From positions 57,163 through 121,162 of the forward strand of contig CAJNDS010000514.1 of NCBI GenBank assembly GCA_905221605.1: DNA of 64,000 bases, read 5' to 3'. The DNA is from Symbiodinium natans (lineage: Eukaryota; Sar; Dinophyceae; Suessiales; Symbiodiniaceae). The first letter of the stretch is position 1; every line of letters begins with the position of its first letter. The notes beneath the pieces are model-generated. The model did not search any database and was not told the origin of the DNA. It worked only from the letters and a program-made list of their open reading frames with translations. Below, piece by piece: positions 30,989 to 42,414 of this stretch. The position numbers were made by a program, and so were the translations under genes.

Positions 30989-31056
30989 CTGGGCTCCTAA
31001 ATCAAGGGGGGGAACTCCTACGACTAAACAAAGGGGAAATGCATTTTTCCCTCAGA

Positions 31057-31370
31057 ACCCTAAACCCTAAACCCTAAACCCTAAACCCTAAACCCTAAAC
31101 CCTTTTGTTTAGTACAGAACCTGTGCCGACCTTGGCTACGTTGACCTGCCTTGGATCCCGATTCTCGTGCCCCTTGGCTTCGGGTGTGGCTCGGGGATCA
31201 CTCAGACTCGAAAAGATCTGAAAACGGAGCCCGCTTAGCACTCCCTAAACCCTAAACCCTAAACCCTAAACCCTAAACCCTAAACCCTAAACCCTAAACC
31301 CTAGACACTAAACCCTAAACCCTAAACCCTAAACCCTAAACCCTAAACCCAAAACCCTAAACCCTGAACT
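31057..31370. repeat. Two CCCTAAA arrays
   Basis: 31,057-31,102 and 31,241-31,370, separated by unique GC-rich sequence. That sequence is open on plus (GYVDLPWIPILVPLGFG), but I could not decide whether it is coding. Confidence 0.9.
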
Positions 31371-31594
31371 TTGGGGTGCCAGCCAAGCAGGGGCTCCTGA
31401 CATCAAGCGGCTTCTCGTGCTATGCTCCCGGGGAGCTAACCCCAGCAAAAACAGCCCCAGGCCACTTTCGAGCCTTGAAGGGAGCCGAGGTGGGTTTAGG
31501 GCTTAGGGTTTGGGGTGTTAGGGTTTAATCAGGGTTTAGGGTCTAGGGCTTCGTGCTTAGGGTTTAGGGCTTATAGGGCTTAGGGGTTAGGGTT

Positions 31595-31705
31595 GAGGGA
31601 GCCCGTGTGTCCAGAACTGTGTCTGCTAGCTGAGAGATGCCTGAGTCGAACAAAAGTGCAGGCAGCGCTGAGGCAGCCGCAGCGTCCGAAGGCATGCAAG
31701 TAAAC
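31595..31705 (-). CDS. Candidate exon, unknown
   Basis: Minus reading contains SDAAAASALPALLFDSGISQ then LADTVLDTRAPST. It is flanked by telomeric arrays on both sides and may be an upstream exon of the hydrolase or of the next gene. Confidence 0.35.
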
Positions 31706-31819
31706 AAGCCTGGGCATGAGGGTTTAGGGTTTAGGGTTTGGGGTTTGGGGTTTAGGGTTGCCATTTGCCCCTTTTGAACCAGGTATAGCCAAAAAAACGC
31801 CCTTTTGAATCATCAAACT

Positions 31820-31924
31820 TGTGATGTTCCCCTCATACTAGCAGTCCTTGATAGCGATTATAGTGCCCCCCCCTATTCTCATCCCTATTAAGGACCGTCA
31901 GTACATTTAAAAGGGGAACATCCC
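31820..31924. mobile_element. MITE-like element, family B copy 3
   Basis: GTGATGTTCCCCTCATACTA ... GGGGAACATCCCAC with core CAGTCCTTGATAGCGATTAT and CTATTAAGGACCGTCAG. Confidence 0.85.
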
Positions 31925-31983
31925 ACCATACAACCCTTAAATCCTGAAAGACCCTTTATTTACATCCGGGCCTCTGAGACGGG

Positions 31984-32316
31984 TAGGGTTTAGGGTTTAG
32001 GGTTTAGGGTTTAGGGTTTAGGGTTTAGGGTTTAGGGTTTAGGGTTTAGGGTTTAGGGTTTAGGGTTTAGGGTTTAGGGTTTAGGGTTTAGGGTTTAGGG
32101 TTTAGGGTTTTTAGGGTTTAGGGTTTTTAGGGTTTAGGGTTTAGGGTTTAGGGTTTAGGGTTTAGGGTTTAGGGTTTAGGGTTTAGGGTTTAGGGTTTAG
32201 GGTTTAGGGTTTAGGGTTTAGGGTTTAGGGTTTAGGGTTTAGGGTTTAGGGTTTAGGGTTTAAGGTTTAGGGTTTAGGGTTTAGGGTCCAGGGTCTAGGG
32301 TCTAGGGTTTAGGGTA
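31984..32316. repeat. Longest telomeric array (TTTAGGG)
   Basis: About 330 bp, about 46 units with very few changes (two TTTTTAGGG units), decaying at the right end to TCTAGGG. It does not look terminal: ordinary sequence continues on both sides. Confidence 0.98.
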
Positions 32317-32845
32317 GGTTTAAAACGGAGACAAGGGCGCGTGTGCGTGTGGGGGCAGCTGTCCGAAGGACCCGCCGAGGTGTCCTCCAAGTCCTGTCAT
32401 TCCACCGCAGCGTGGGAATGGTGAAGGGTTTAGGGTTTATAGAAGTTGTATAGGTTTTGTGTCCGGGGTCTTGTGCAGGTTTTGACTGGGCTTTGTGCGG
32501 GTTTTGTGCAGGTTTTGACAGGGTTTTGGCCGTTTTTTTCTTTTGAATGTCCGAACTGCCCGAAGTCGGTGGTTTGGGTGGGCGGCGCAAATTCAGACTG
32601 AAACGCAAACAATCTCTATTCATCCTGGTCTTGAGGGTTTAGGGTTTAGGGTTTAGGTCGTGCATCGGTCGAACCTCCCCTAAACCCTATAAACCCTAAA
32701 CCCTGAAACCCCTCATGTCCGCCTCCCTTCTGCAGACTCAATCTCAAAGCCCTATGAGTTCGACACTTGACCAGGTGGTCCCAAGGTAAATCGTCTAGGG
32801 TCGCAGGTGCAAACCCTAAACCCTAAACCCTAAACCCTAAACCCT

Positions 32846-33260
32846 GTTGAAGCCACCGCCTCCGCCGTCCACACCGGGGCGGTGGGGTCCCAGCGAGGTG
32901 GCTCCTCCTGAGCTTTGACTTTTGCATTTCTTGTGCTTTGTCTTTGTGAGTATAGGGTATAGGGTTTTGGGCGGTTTAGGGTTTAGGGTTTAGGGTTTAG
33001 GGTTTAGGGTTTAGGGTTTTGTGAGTGTGGGGTATACGGTTTTGGGCGTAAGTACTCTAAACTAAGCAAGCAAAGTGCTGCCTTAACTCTAAACCCGAAA
33101 CCTTATAAGGCTATGGCTATTCCACAAAAACACCCTAAACCAAAGAGAGCATGGAAGAAGTCCTCCGCACCGCGTGACACGTCGTGCCGCCGTCCCTGAA
33201 AGCGGCGGCATGCAGCCACAACGCCTGGTCCAGGAGGCCGGTGACTCGCCAAAGCCGCGC
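32846..33260 (-). CDS. Two candidate exons, unknown
   Basis: About 32,846-32,915 reads EEPPRWDPTAPVWTAEAVAS on minus; about 33,150-33,255 reads VTGLLDQALWLHAAAFRDGG then TTCHAVRRTSS. A telomeric array (32,976-33,018) lies between them. Confidence 0.35.
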
Positions 33261-33345
33261 TTTTGGGGTTTTGGGTTTGAGGGTTGAAGGTTCAGGGTCA
33301 AGGGGTCAAGGGTTAAGGGATAAGGGTAGGGCTGTTGGGCCTAGG

Positions 33346-33444
33346 CTTCCAAGTATGGGATCCCTTGTTATACAACCCTAGCAGACACTATTTAACAATA
33401 ATGAGGGGTCCCATACTTCGGATCCCTACAAGCAAGGGTAAGGG
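33346..33444. mobile_element. MITE-like element, family G copy 1
   Basis: Imperfect inverted repeat: CCAAGTATGGGATCCCTTGT ... GGGTCCCATACTTCGGATCC. A related copy is at 46,066-46,150. Confidence 0.65.
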
Positions 33445-34014
33445 AGCGTTCTTCAAGGTTGTTCGGTTTAGAGCTTCATGTGCTTCAGGGTTCAAGGTTT
33501 GGGGGGTTTCGGTCTGTCACAGGTTTTGAGAAATTCTGTTCTTCCTTTTTCGCCGCCCGCCTAGCAGACCAGCCAACCTGCAAGTGCATTGAAGCCGCCA
33601 TGACGACTTCAAGTTCATAAAGCCTTACATAGCCTGGACTCTTAGACTCCTATAGACTTCTCATCAACAAGCAAAATCCCCCAAGCCCTCTTGCAGCGGC
33701 CTTCTGTCACTTCCCTCAAGCCCAAAGCCATCCTAAACCCTCTTTTGAACCCGTCGTGAGGCCGAGGCGTGTGACGGGAAAGTGTTCGCACGCACCCTCT
33801 CCGAGCAGCCGTGTGCAAGCGAAACCCTAACCCTAAACCCTAAACCCCAAACCCTAAACCCTTACCCCTAACCCTAAACCCTAAACCCCTGACTCCATCC
33901 GCATCGTTCCATCCCGCGTGAGAACCCTGAAGCGCCCGCTTTCCCGGCCTATCGATCCGGCTGCCAGTCGGCCAGTAGCCTCTGAGATGGCGCGCGTGGG
34001 TTAGGGTTTTAGGG

Positions 34015-34120
34015 TTTAGGGTTTTACGGGGTTTTACGGGGTTTTACAGGGTTTTACAGGGTTTTACAGGGTTTTGCAGGGTTTTGCAGGGTTTTACAGG
34101 GTTTTACAGGGTTTTAGGTT
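34015..34120. repeat. Tandem array of an 11-bp telomere derivative (GGGTTTTACAG)
   Basis: About nine copies, first as GGGTTTTACGG, then GGGTTTTACAG, with GGGTTTTGCAG in the middle. The unit is longer than any telomeric variant here. Confidence 0.93.
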
Positions 34121-34328
34121 TGGGATTAGGGTGCTCAGTCCTTGAAAGCGGAAGGGCTACACTTATAGTCCTCATAACGGGCCTTCCGTGCAACAGCGAC
34201 GTTGTGCTTGGATACCTGCGTGGGTGCCCTAGTATTTGCCAGGATAGCAAATTTTTTTCGCGCCGAAGCAAAACCAAGCCTTTAATTTAGGGCTTATAAT
34301 AAAGGTTGTGTAGCTGTTTGGGTTACGT

Positions 34329-34478
34329 CTAGGCTTCTTAAACCCCTGTATACTTAAGTATAGGCTTCTTAAATCCCTGTATCTTTAAGTAGAAGCTTCT
34401 TAAACCCCTGTATACTTAAGTATAGGCCTTTTAAACTCCTGTATATTTAAGTAGGCTTCGTAAATTCCTGTATACTCC
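34329..34478. repeat. 31-bp tandem repeat, about five copies
   Basis: Unit resembles TAGGCTTCTTAAACCCCTGT plus ATACTTAAGTA, with divergence increasing to the right. Confidence 0.9.
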
Positions 34479-34561
34479 GAGTGCAGGCGAGTCGTCCCCT
34501 CGCTTTCCCATGCCGGACCTCCCAAGGCGCTGGAGCCGCGAGATGCGGGGCTGGCTGCCTC

Positions 34562-34788
34562 CCCAAAGGGTCCTAAGTACCCTCTATAGTAGAAAGTTAG
34601 GGTTTAGGGTTTAGGATTTAGGATTTAGGGTTTAGGGTTCAGGGTTCAAGGTTCAGGGTTCAGGGTTTAGGGTCTCTACAATAGGAACTACCTTTATGGT
34701 TTGGGTAAGTGTCTACAGTGGAAAGTAGGGTTTCTCTAGTAGGAATTATATAAGTGTCCCTCCATATAGGTACTTAGGACCCTTTGGG
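34562..34788. mobile_element. Family A MITE (inverted) with a telomeric array grown from its internal seed
   Basis: Ends CCCAAAGGGTCCTAAGTACC / GGTACTTAGGACCCTTTGGG. After the left arm the intact element reads GAAAGTAGGGTTTCTA; here it reads GAAAGT, then about 75 bp of TTTAGGG and TTCAGGG units, then TCTCTACAATAGGAA. The rest of the element is present and partly duplicated. Confidence 0.88.
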
Positions 34789-35094
34789 CGGGGCGGGCTG
34801 CGTGGGCTTCGGGCTTCGGGCGGGGTGTGGCAGGTGGCGAAGAGCTTGCCCAGAGTAGTTGAGAGCGGGCACAGTGCTTCTGCAGGATCCTTCTCCCGAA
34901 TTACTCCGAAAAGCGCAGCCCATTTAGAATGTTTAGACCTAAATAGGGCTTAGCGCTTCTATCGGTTTGTCGCGAACTGATTAAACGCGGGAGGCCATCC
35001 GCACATCGTTTGCTGATCGAAGTCCTAAACCTAAACCTGTAGATCCAAACGCTATAAACCCTATAATCCTATAAACCTAAAAACCCTGAACCCT

Positions 35095-35348
35095 CAACCT
35101 TAAACCCTAAACCCTAAACCCTAAACCCTAAACCTTAAGCCCTAAACCCTACAAACCCTAAACCCTAAACCCTAAACCCTGAACGCCGGCTGCGCCCAGA
35201 AAGGTGTCGCCTCCGCAGAGGTGCCAGCGCGGAGCCTCTAGAGGCCGCCGACGGAGCCAGTAGCATCTTTTGGTGTTCTTGTGATTTAGGGTTTAGGGTT
35301 TAGGGTTTAGGGTTTAGGGTTTGGGGTTTAGGGTTTAGGGTTTAGGGG
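35095..35348. repeat. Opposed telomeric arrays around a GC-rich island
   Basis: CCCTAAA at 35,095-35,183 and TTTAGGG at 35,284-35,348. The island between them (35,185-35,270) may be an exon but reads ambiguously. Confidence 0.9.
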
Positions 35349-35767
35349 TCGGCAGAATTACAATTCTGGGCCCTTTTCTGGTAAGAACCCCCCAAACCCA
35401 TTGAAAGTTGTTAAGGCCCTTCTCTTGGGGTCTGCAAGCCCCCTGCGCTACTCCCGGTCTAACTTGAAGCTTGCTAAATCCGAAACCCAAATTAGGTACC
35501 TTTAGGGATTGTAGGGTTTCGGGTTGAAGGTTGCAGGGTTTAGGGTGTCGAAGTGAACGTGCTCTGCTGTGAGGGCTGGTGCAGCTAGTGTTGACTCACT
35601 TGTGACCTTGGCCGGTTTCTGTGGCTGCGCTGTCCGAGATCACCCTGCACGAAGTTCGAAATTTAGAGGCTCTATGAGCAGGCTCCTATTTATGCGGGAT
35701 TCTTGTCAAAATGGCACCGGTAGGGGGACCCCGGTTTTATATTTTGAGAAACATTCGCTGACTTGGG

Positions 35768-36430
35768 TCATTGGTGCAGTGCTGCGTCTTGTCGCCGAAC
35801 TAACTCTAAAAGCTCCTGGAGCCACAAATACCGAGACATTTCTATGGTTGCACTTGAGAAACTTGGCAGGGACTTCATCTTTGCCCTCCCGACAGAGACA
35901 TGGCTATGCTCCTCCTAGAGCCCACAAGCCTTTGGTCCTCGGGTCGGGTGTGTAGAAGGACTGCCGGCTCCTACCACGATCCAGAACTCGCCCTGCTGGG
36001 GGTAGGTACATGTCAAAAGATTCCCGGCACTGTTGCGACATTGTTTTCTCCACACCGCCACCATCACATCATTCCACATCTCTTGCTGGATTTCATGCGA
36101 CGACTCCGCCGACAGGACGTGGAACTTCCTGCGGCGAGGGCTTAGGGTCCTGAAAGAAAGGTGGCGGGTCGGACTATGAATGCTTCCGAACCGCAAGCCC
36201 GCATGTCCTGAATGCCAGAAACCCTACTTGAAGGTTTCATGGGTAGTTAGAAGTAGGAGTGAGACGATGACCAGTTATGACCCTCCAGGCCCATAATAGT
36301 CTCTGAAGCCCACATAACCTTCCTTTTTGCAGTGCTAGAGGTATAGTATAGGACCCCTGAAACTTGAAGCAGCCCACCATCTCCGAAACTGACCATCTGC
36401 ATGCTGGAAAGTGTTTGGGGGGCTTCACGT
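35768..36430 (-). CDS. Unknown gene, 3' part, three exon islands
   Basis: On minus: about 36,237-36,428 (SVSEMVGCFKFQGSYTIPLA); about 35,955-36,145 (FHVLSAESSHEIQQEMWNDV, then MVAVWRKQCRNSAGNLLTCT, then YPQQGEFWIVVGAGS); about 35,768-35,905 (VGRAKMKSLPSFSSATIEMS, then RYLWLQELLELVRRQDAALH and a TGA). Amino-acid use is convincingly protein-like, without low complexity. No family recognised. The plus strand over 35,569-35,955 is also open but reads less like protein. Confidence 0.45.
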
Positions 36431-36711
36431 GTGCATTCAGAGGTTCGTGGCCAACTGCGAAAGAAGGGAGGATCCTAACTCTGACTGACGCCTGAGATGG
36501 GGCGTGAGCGGGAGGGAGTTCCTGCAGTCTGCCCTACATACACCCCATGTTTGTAGTACCTGCCTGTCAGCTTAGCAGAAGTTATAGGTTATAGGTTTAG
36601 GGTTTAGGGTCTAGGGTTTAGGGTACAACGCCGAGGCTTGGATGCCTTTAACCTGATCCTCTTGCAAAACCGAAATCAACCTGAACAAGAATTGGGAGTT
36701 TACGAGAATCA

Positions 36712-36870
36712 GGGAACCCCAATATAGACTCCCCAAATAGTAGGACTCATTCAGGACCCCAAGAAGCTCAAAGGGATAGGAATTACTATTCTGGTTTGGG
36801 TAAGTGTCCCCATATGGGTACTTAGGACCCTTGGGAAGGTACCCCGAATTTCGGAAACCCCCAATTGAAA
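36712..36870. mobile_element. Family M element with a family A fragment nested inside
   Basis: Family M left part (CCCCAAATAGTAGGACTCAT, CAGGACCCCAAGAAG), then a shortened family A copy (about 36,768-36,835, ending GGTACTTAGGACCCTTGGG), then the family M right part (GGTACCCCGAATTTCGGAAA). Confidence 0.75.
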
Positions 36871-36895
36871 CAAAGAGCTTTGGGGCTCATGCCCT

Positions 36896-37575
36896 TAACC
36901 CTAAACCCTTTTGTTTAAACCCTAAACCCTAAACCCTAAACCCTAAACCCTAAACCCTAAACCCTAAACCCCAAGCCGTGCTTGTTTTCTGTCCCGTGCG
37001 GCGGAACCATGCGTCTTGCTTGCGCGGGCGCCGTGCGGGGGTGCGGGGACGAAAACGCATGGCCCGGCAGCGATGTCGACAAGATTCTGCAGGGCAGCAG
37101 GGTTTAGGGTTTAGGGTTTAGAGTTTAGGGTTTAGGGTTTGGGGTTTGGGGTTTGGGGTTCGGGGTTTAGGGTTTAGGCATTTCCGGTTCCCTGTTGGTT
37201 TTGGAGGGGACGCTTCTGAATACTAGTACTGGGCCACTAGGCTCGGGCCTTCGGAGGCTTCAGATTTTTGTAGGGTTTAGGGTTTAGAGTTTAGGGTTTG
37301 GGGTTTGGGGTTTAGGGTTTAGGGTTTGGGGCTCTTCTGCTTGGCTATGGCGGGGGGGGGGGCGGGGGTATGGGGTAGCTTGATTCGACTTCCCCTTAAC
37401 TCTAAACTGCGTTGCTGTTGAAGCACTCAGAATTTAGTTGAGTAGCACAAAATGTTATGGCTTAAAAGAAGTGGTGGGCTTACTATGTTGCCTTGAATTC
37501 AAGTTGATATTTACCCTAAACTCTAAACCCTAAACCCTAAACCCTAAACCCTAAACCCTAAACCCTAAACCCTAG
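36896..37575. repeat. Cluster of telomeric arrays
   Basis: Arrays at 36,896-36,972, 37,100-37,175, 37,274-37,330 and 37,515-37,575. A GC-rich island at 36,985-37,095 is open on both strands (plus: GDENAWPGSDVDKILQG; minus: LQNLVDIAAGPCVFVPAPPH), so its strand cannot be called. Confidence 0.85.
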
Positions 37576-37929
37576 GGTTCCAGCGTTCTAGGGCAGTGGG
37601 CTTGAGGAGAGATTCTGTAGTTGACTGGACCTCGAGACTTGCGCACAGGGCTGACTTCTGAACCCTAAACCCTAAACCCTGAACCCTGAACCCTGAACCC
37701 TGAACCCTATGAATCACAGGTGAACTTCCGGTCCGGACCGGACGCAGCGCCGCGGCCACTTCGGATCCATCCCCTGTTGAAAGTGCTATGGTATTGTAGC
37801 CTCGAACATGAAGAAACAAATTGAGATTCAGAGATTCTGTGCATGGACATCAATGGACATCCATGCAAGCCCCGCCGCAACAAGGGCTCGAACTCAAGGA
37901 TTGCTCAGAATGATGATCGATGTGCTCAC

Positions 37930-38022
37930 TTCTCCAAATTAGGGTCCCTTTTGGGGTCCTTATTAGAAGGCAGCCCCTCTTCTTTAGGGTACCCAAAAAG
38001 GGACCATCGTTTTGAGAACTGC
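37930..38022. mobile_element. MITE-like element, family E copy 2
   Basis: TTCTCCAAATTAGGGTCCCT ... GGACCATCGTTTTGAGAACT. It directly abuts the minus segment reading VLSAGHGPRIVLGNVSRDRN, so it probably lies in an intron. Confidence 0.75.
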
Positions 38023-38420
38023 TCATGTGGGTTTCGGTCTCTCGAGACGTTGCCTAGCACGATTCTTGGCCCATGCCCAGCACTCAATACCATGTCCGTG
38101 GCGTGCATGACAGATGACCTGGGGTTACGTGAGGAGTCTGGCTGCAGGTCTTCGGGGCTCTGGGGCGAGTACTCTGCTGATACTTCCTGAAAGCAGCCAG
38201 AGCAAGAAACAGCTCAACTCCAAACAAGGAGTTGACGGCATTCATTGCACTGGAAACAAGGAAGAATAACAACAGTACAGGGTCCGGGCACTTCCTGCCA
38301 ACCACTGGCCGTGCAAAAATGCCAAGGCATCCCCGCTAGCGGTTGGCACATGACATGTCCTAACCACGGCGGTGCCTCTATGCACCCCAAGATCATCCAA
38401 TCCTTTTGTTTTGAAACCTC
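38023..38420 (-). CDS. Candidate exons of a membrane protein
   Basis: Minus reading contains a hydrophobic stretch (LLLFFLVSSAMNAVNSLFGV then ELFLALAAFRKY) and, in another frame downstream, MVLSAGHGPRIVLGNVSRD before the family E element. A frame change implies an unseen intron or an error. Function unknown. Confidence 0.3.
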
Positions 38421-38579
38421 AGACTAGCCACCCCGAATTTTTCGGATACCCTTCCACATCTAGGCCACTTGTGTTGCGGTGGGCTGTAAGGCGGTCCTGC
38501 TTCATCTCGGCAAGAGATGACGCGGAATGCGCACAAACTGTACCTGCTATGCAATCCTGAAGCCCCTGTCATCACAAGT

Positions 38580-40110
38580 ATAGGGTTTAGGGTTTAATTA
38601 GGATTTAGGGCTTAGGGCTCAGGGCTTAGGGTTTAAGGTTTAGGGACCTGCAGTTGATCTTGTTTGTTGGTGACCACATGAACCCCCAAGAATTGTGATC
38701 ACACAACCTATTTCGACCTACCCTGACCCCTGCAGTCTCAAGGTTTGTGGATCATCAGCTCTTCTAGGGCTCCTTGAGTTCCCTAAAGAAATCGGATGCT
38801 TTCCGCGGTTTAGGGTTTAGGGTTTCTCTCTCTCGGGTTCAGGGTTCAAGGTTCAGGTTTCAGGGTTTAGGGTTTCGGGTTTAGGGCTAGGGTTTAGGGT
38901 TTCGGGTTTAGGGCTAGCCACCTTGGGGCTTCAGGCAAGAGAATAGAGACCGAATCGAAGCGGCGCCCTCATCTTCCGACCTGGCCTCTCCAAGCGATGC
39001 TTCGTAGGAATTTCGGGTCTATGACCGGTTTAGGGTTTAGGGTTTAGGGTTTAGGGTTTAGGGTTTAGTGTTTTTTTAGGGCCGCAGGGTCTGGGCAGTC
39101 ATGGTGTGGGGGCGTCAGGGTTTCTTTAAGACTCTGGAGGCCGTTTCCCGAATGATTGGACCCCAGCATGGACCACCCTAACCTAATCCCCCTAAACCCT
39201 AAACCCTAAACCCTAAACCCTAGCATGAGATGGCCATGGCAGGCCTTACGGCGCCGCGAAACCACGCGGCGGGCCTTTCAAAGTGGGGCGCGCCGATGAA
39301 TTCTTCGCAAGTATTGGCACATTGGCATGGATGCTGGCAGACGGCTCCGAGCCATGGATGCTAGCACTAAACCTGAAACCCTAAACCCTAAACCCTACAC
39401 CCTAAACCCTAAACCCTAAACCCTAAATCCTAAACCCTAACCCTAAACCCTAAACCCTAAACCCTAAACCCTAAACCCTAAACCCTAAAACCCTAGCCCT
39501 AAACCCTAAACCGAAGGGGCAGAGAAATGCAGGGGGTTTGGGTTTAGGGTTCGGGCTCAGGGTGATCCTAGCCTTTGCAGCCCTTGCCGCCCTAAGGCAT
39601 GCACTTTGAAACAGGAAAGCCCGCAAGCAACCAAGATTTTAGGGTTTAGGGTTTAGGGTTTAGGGTTTAGGGTTTAGGGTAGCCCCCTGAAGGGAGGTTG
39701 AGGGTTTCGGCTTTAGGGTTTTGCAAGGGTTTAGGGTTTAGGGTTTTGGGGTTTAAGGTTTAGGGATGGGGTTTAACAAAAATAGACGAAGACCCATAAA
39801 CAGGACCTTTCTTCTTACATAGTTTGGGGGTTGAGGCAAGGCGAAGGTATCTTCAGGATCTTGCACCTTGGAATTGCAGACTTACCCAGCAGTTTGGACC
39901 CTACGCCCTTTCCACCCCTCCCTTCGGTGCCAGCCCACACACCACACACGCTAAACAGGGGTTTAGGGTTTAGGGTTCAGGGTTTAGGGCTTTCAGAGTT
40001 GACAGACAAAAGGGCTGCACAAATCTCCCTTACCGGTCGGCACCCAGCCTCTCTGCAGCGCTATCGGAGATCCCAGACTCAGAGCCGGATGTTTTAAACG
40101 CGGAGGCGCT
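38580..40110. other. Telomeric arrays with one weak plus-strand island
   Basis: Arrays near 38,580-38,640, 38,810-38,915, 39,029-39,068, 39,370-39,512 and 39,640-39,680. The island 39,230-39,362 is open on plus (MAMAGLTAPRNHAAGLSKWG), but no gene can be assembled. Confidence 0.4.
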
Positions 40111-40114
40111 GGGG

Positions 40115-40247
40115 GAGAGATGGCTTGAACAGCCCTGATCCCCCCTTCGGCAACCAACTTCAAAGGCCCAGCATCTGTGGCCCCTTTTGTGCGTTTATTC
40201 CCTTTATTCAAGGAGCGCCTCGTCGTCAACGCAAGAAAGTCCACCAC
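40115..40247 (-). CDS. Candidate exon, basic, unknown
   Basis: Minus reading: VDFLALTTRRSLNKGNKRTK, then GATDAGPLKLVAEGGIRAVQ. Balanced and without stops. No family recognised. Confidence 0.35.
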
Positions 40248-40382
40248 CCCCTAGCTGTAGGCGGCTCAGGCTCTCCGCAAGGAAGCCTACGCAAAACCGT
40301 GCCGTAGTCAAAAGCAACCTGCGCAAGCCGACGCACTTTACATAAGCCACACAAAAGCTGAAGCTATCATAGTTAACATAGC

Positions 40383-41084
40383 AAACCCTAAACCCTAAAC
40401 CCTACACCCTAAACCCTAAACCCTAAACCCTAAACCTTAGGTCGGCCCTTAGGATTCTCTTAAAGGTCTAGGGTCTCGAAGGCCTGCCCTAACCGGTTTA
40501 GGTTTTAGGTTTTAGGGTTTAGGGTTTGACTGAATGCGGGAACTCGGTACACCTACAAGCCATGAAAGGTAATTCTATAGGAGGATGGGGGTACCGAATT
40601 CCATCATTAATCCTGACTGAAAACTAGCACAAGCCCCCCCCCAAAAAAAAAAAAACAACTCATCAAACGTAGCCTTAACAATGCAACCTTAAGCACCCTA
40701 AGCAACAAAAAACTCGGCTGCACTTAGGAGGGTAGTTATAAATCAAATTTTTGAGCTGCCTTGTTAAGAAACCCCATCAACCCAAAAAGGCTAAGGATCT
40801 AAAGTTACCGTAAAGCACCACAAAGAAAAGAAACTAAACAACTCCGGTCCCATCCGAGGCGTCCCATCTCAAGAAATCACTCACGCATCCAAGCTGTGAG
40901 TTCTCACAAAACTGAATTGGTATTGGCTTCCGCCAGCCAGGCAGCCATTATAAGTTATAAGGCCAAGGACCTAGGAATGAAGAGCACCCTAAACCCGAAA
41001 AAGCCTAAAAACCGTTTAGGGCTTAGGGTTTAGGGTTTAGGGTTTAGGGTTTAGGGTTTAGGGTTTAGGGTTTAGGGTTTAGGG
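40383..41084. repeat. Telomeric arrays flanking non-coding sequence
   Basis: CCCTAAA at 40,383-40,437 and TTTAGGG at 41,018-41,084. Between them is AT-rich unique sequence with no convincing exon. Confidence 0.85.
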
Positions 41085-41329
41085 TATAAACCCTATACAC
41101 CCTAAACCCGAAAAAACCCCAAACCCCATTTGCAAACCCTAGACCCTAACGGGCTCCGGAGAGCACGAACAACGCAGTGTGGCATTCCAAAATCACAGAA
41201 GCAAGCTGGGATGTCCGGTTGGGATTCAAGCGTTCCCGGTGCACAGGCGATACCCTTAGCAAAAGTGTACCCTGCATCTACCAGGCTTCCGGTTTAGGGT
41301 TTAGGGTTTAGGGTTTAGGGTTTAGGGCG

Positions 41330-41530
41330 TAGATCGAAGCCGTACTCGTCAAAGGACTGCCTGGGTTGGCTAAAGCAGTAGGCCCGACATGTGCGAGCAG
41401 GGGTCATCCGCTGTCCTATCGCAGGATACCTGCAGACGGTAGGCAAGATTCTTTCTACGAAGCACGATGAACCTACTAGACAATAGCCTCTGAGTAGGCA
41501 CCTGATGGACATTTCTTCGGCTGCACATTG
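41330..41530 (-). CDS. Candidate exon, Cys/Arg-rich, unknown
   Basis: Minus reading: EEMSIRCLLRGYCLVGSSCF, then VERILPTVCRYPAIGQRMTP, then AYCFSQPRQSFDEYGFDL. It lies next to a telomeric array at 41,293-41,328. No family recognised. Confidence 0.38.
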
Positions 41531-41595
41531 TCTGGGTGTGGGGGGGGCGGGGGGCAAAATGGGACTGTCGGAGCACGATGCTTTGGCTTAAGGTT

Positions 41596-41775
41596 CCCTA
41601 CGTGTCCATGTACCTTATTCTTATAAGGGGGTTTCCAAAATATGGGTACCTTCTTGGGGTCCTTATTATAAAAGGGAACCCTACTGTTTAGGAGTCTTCA
41701 TTATGGGTGCCAAAGTCCCTAAGAAGCACTTGAAGGCCCAAGTATTCCCTATTTGGGTACATGGAGCCGTAGGGG
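41596..41775. mobile_element. MITE-like element, family C copy 2
   Basis: CCCTACGTGTCCATGTACCT ... GGGTACATGGAGCCGTAGGGG. The inside contains an M-like piece (GGGTACCTTCTTGGGGTCC), so it may be nested. Confidence 0.75.
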
Positions 41776-41980
41776 CTCAGGGTTTAGGGTTTAGGGTTTA
41801 GGGTGACGAAACACTCAACCGAGGGATCATGCTCCTTGCTTTTAGGGTCCTAGTTGCTGAGCACCCTGGGCCACAAACGGTTAACCTGTCAATTATGGTT
41901 GGGTTTTATATACCCCAAAAGGTTAAAGGTTTCCTACTCAACTACTACGAGGTCAGGGTTTCGGGGTTTCGGGTTCTCAA

Positions 41981-42141
41981 CCCTAAACCCTAAACCCTAA
42001 ACCCTAAACCCTAAACCCTAAACCCTAAACCCTAACCCTAAACCCTAAACCCTAAACCCTAAACCCTAAACCCTAAACCCTAAACCCTAAACCCTAAACC
42101 CGAAACCCTAAACCCTAAACCCAAACCCTAAACCCTAAACT
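41981..42141. repeat. Telomeric array (CCCTAAA)
   Basis: About 23 units with one CCCTAA and one CCCGAAA. Confidence 0.97.
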
Positions 42142-42229
42142 CGCCCTGACAGGTCCTGGGGCATCGAGGTTCCAAGGGACGGCTAGGCACATGTGCGCAC
42201 CGTACGAACTGCCCAAACACCTGGCTCTT

Positions 42230-42313
42230 CGTCCTATATATATATATATATATGTCCTTTAAGGGATTCTATTCTATAGGGTACGTCATTACCTCATTCC
42301 CTACTAAGAACCG
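42230..42313. mobile_element. Family F element copy 2, truncated at the left
   Basis: (AT)n run, then CCTTTAAGGGATTCT and the right end CCTCATTCCCTACTAAGAACC. Confidence 0.75.
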
Positions 42314-42414
42314 GCAAGCTCCAAACACACCAAAAGTGTGCAAGTATCCTGCGACTCTCTTCCAGCAACAGATCGGGAAAAGCTGACGTGGGTCGCCGCT
42401 CATGTCTCCGGGGC

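Noticed and set aside
31984-32316. Longest TTTAGGG array as a true chromosome end
   Set aside because: Ordinary sequence and exon islands continue on both sides, and comparable arrays of both orientations occur throughout.
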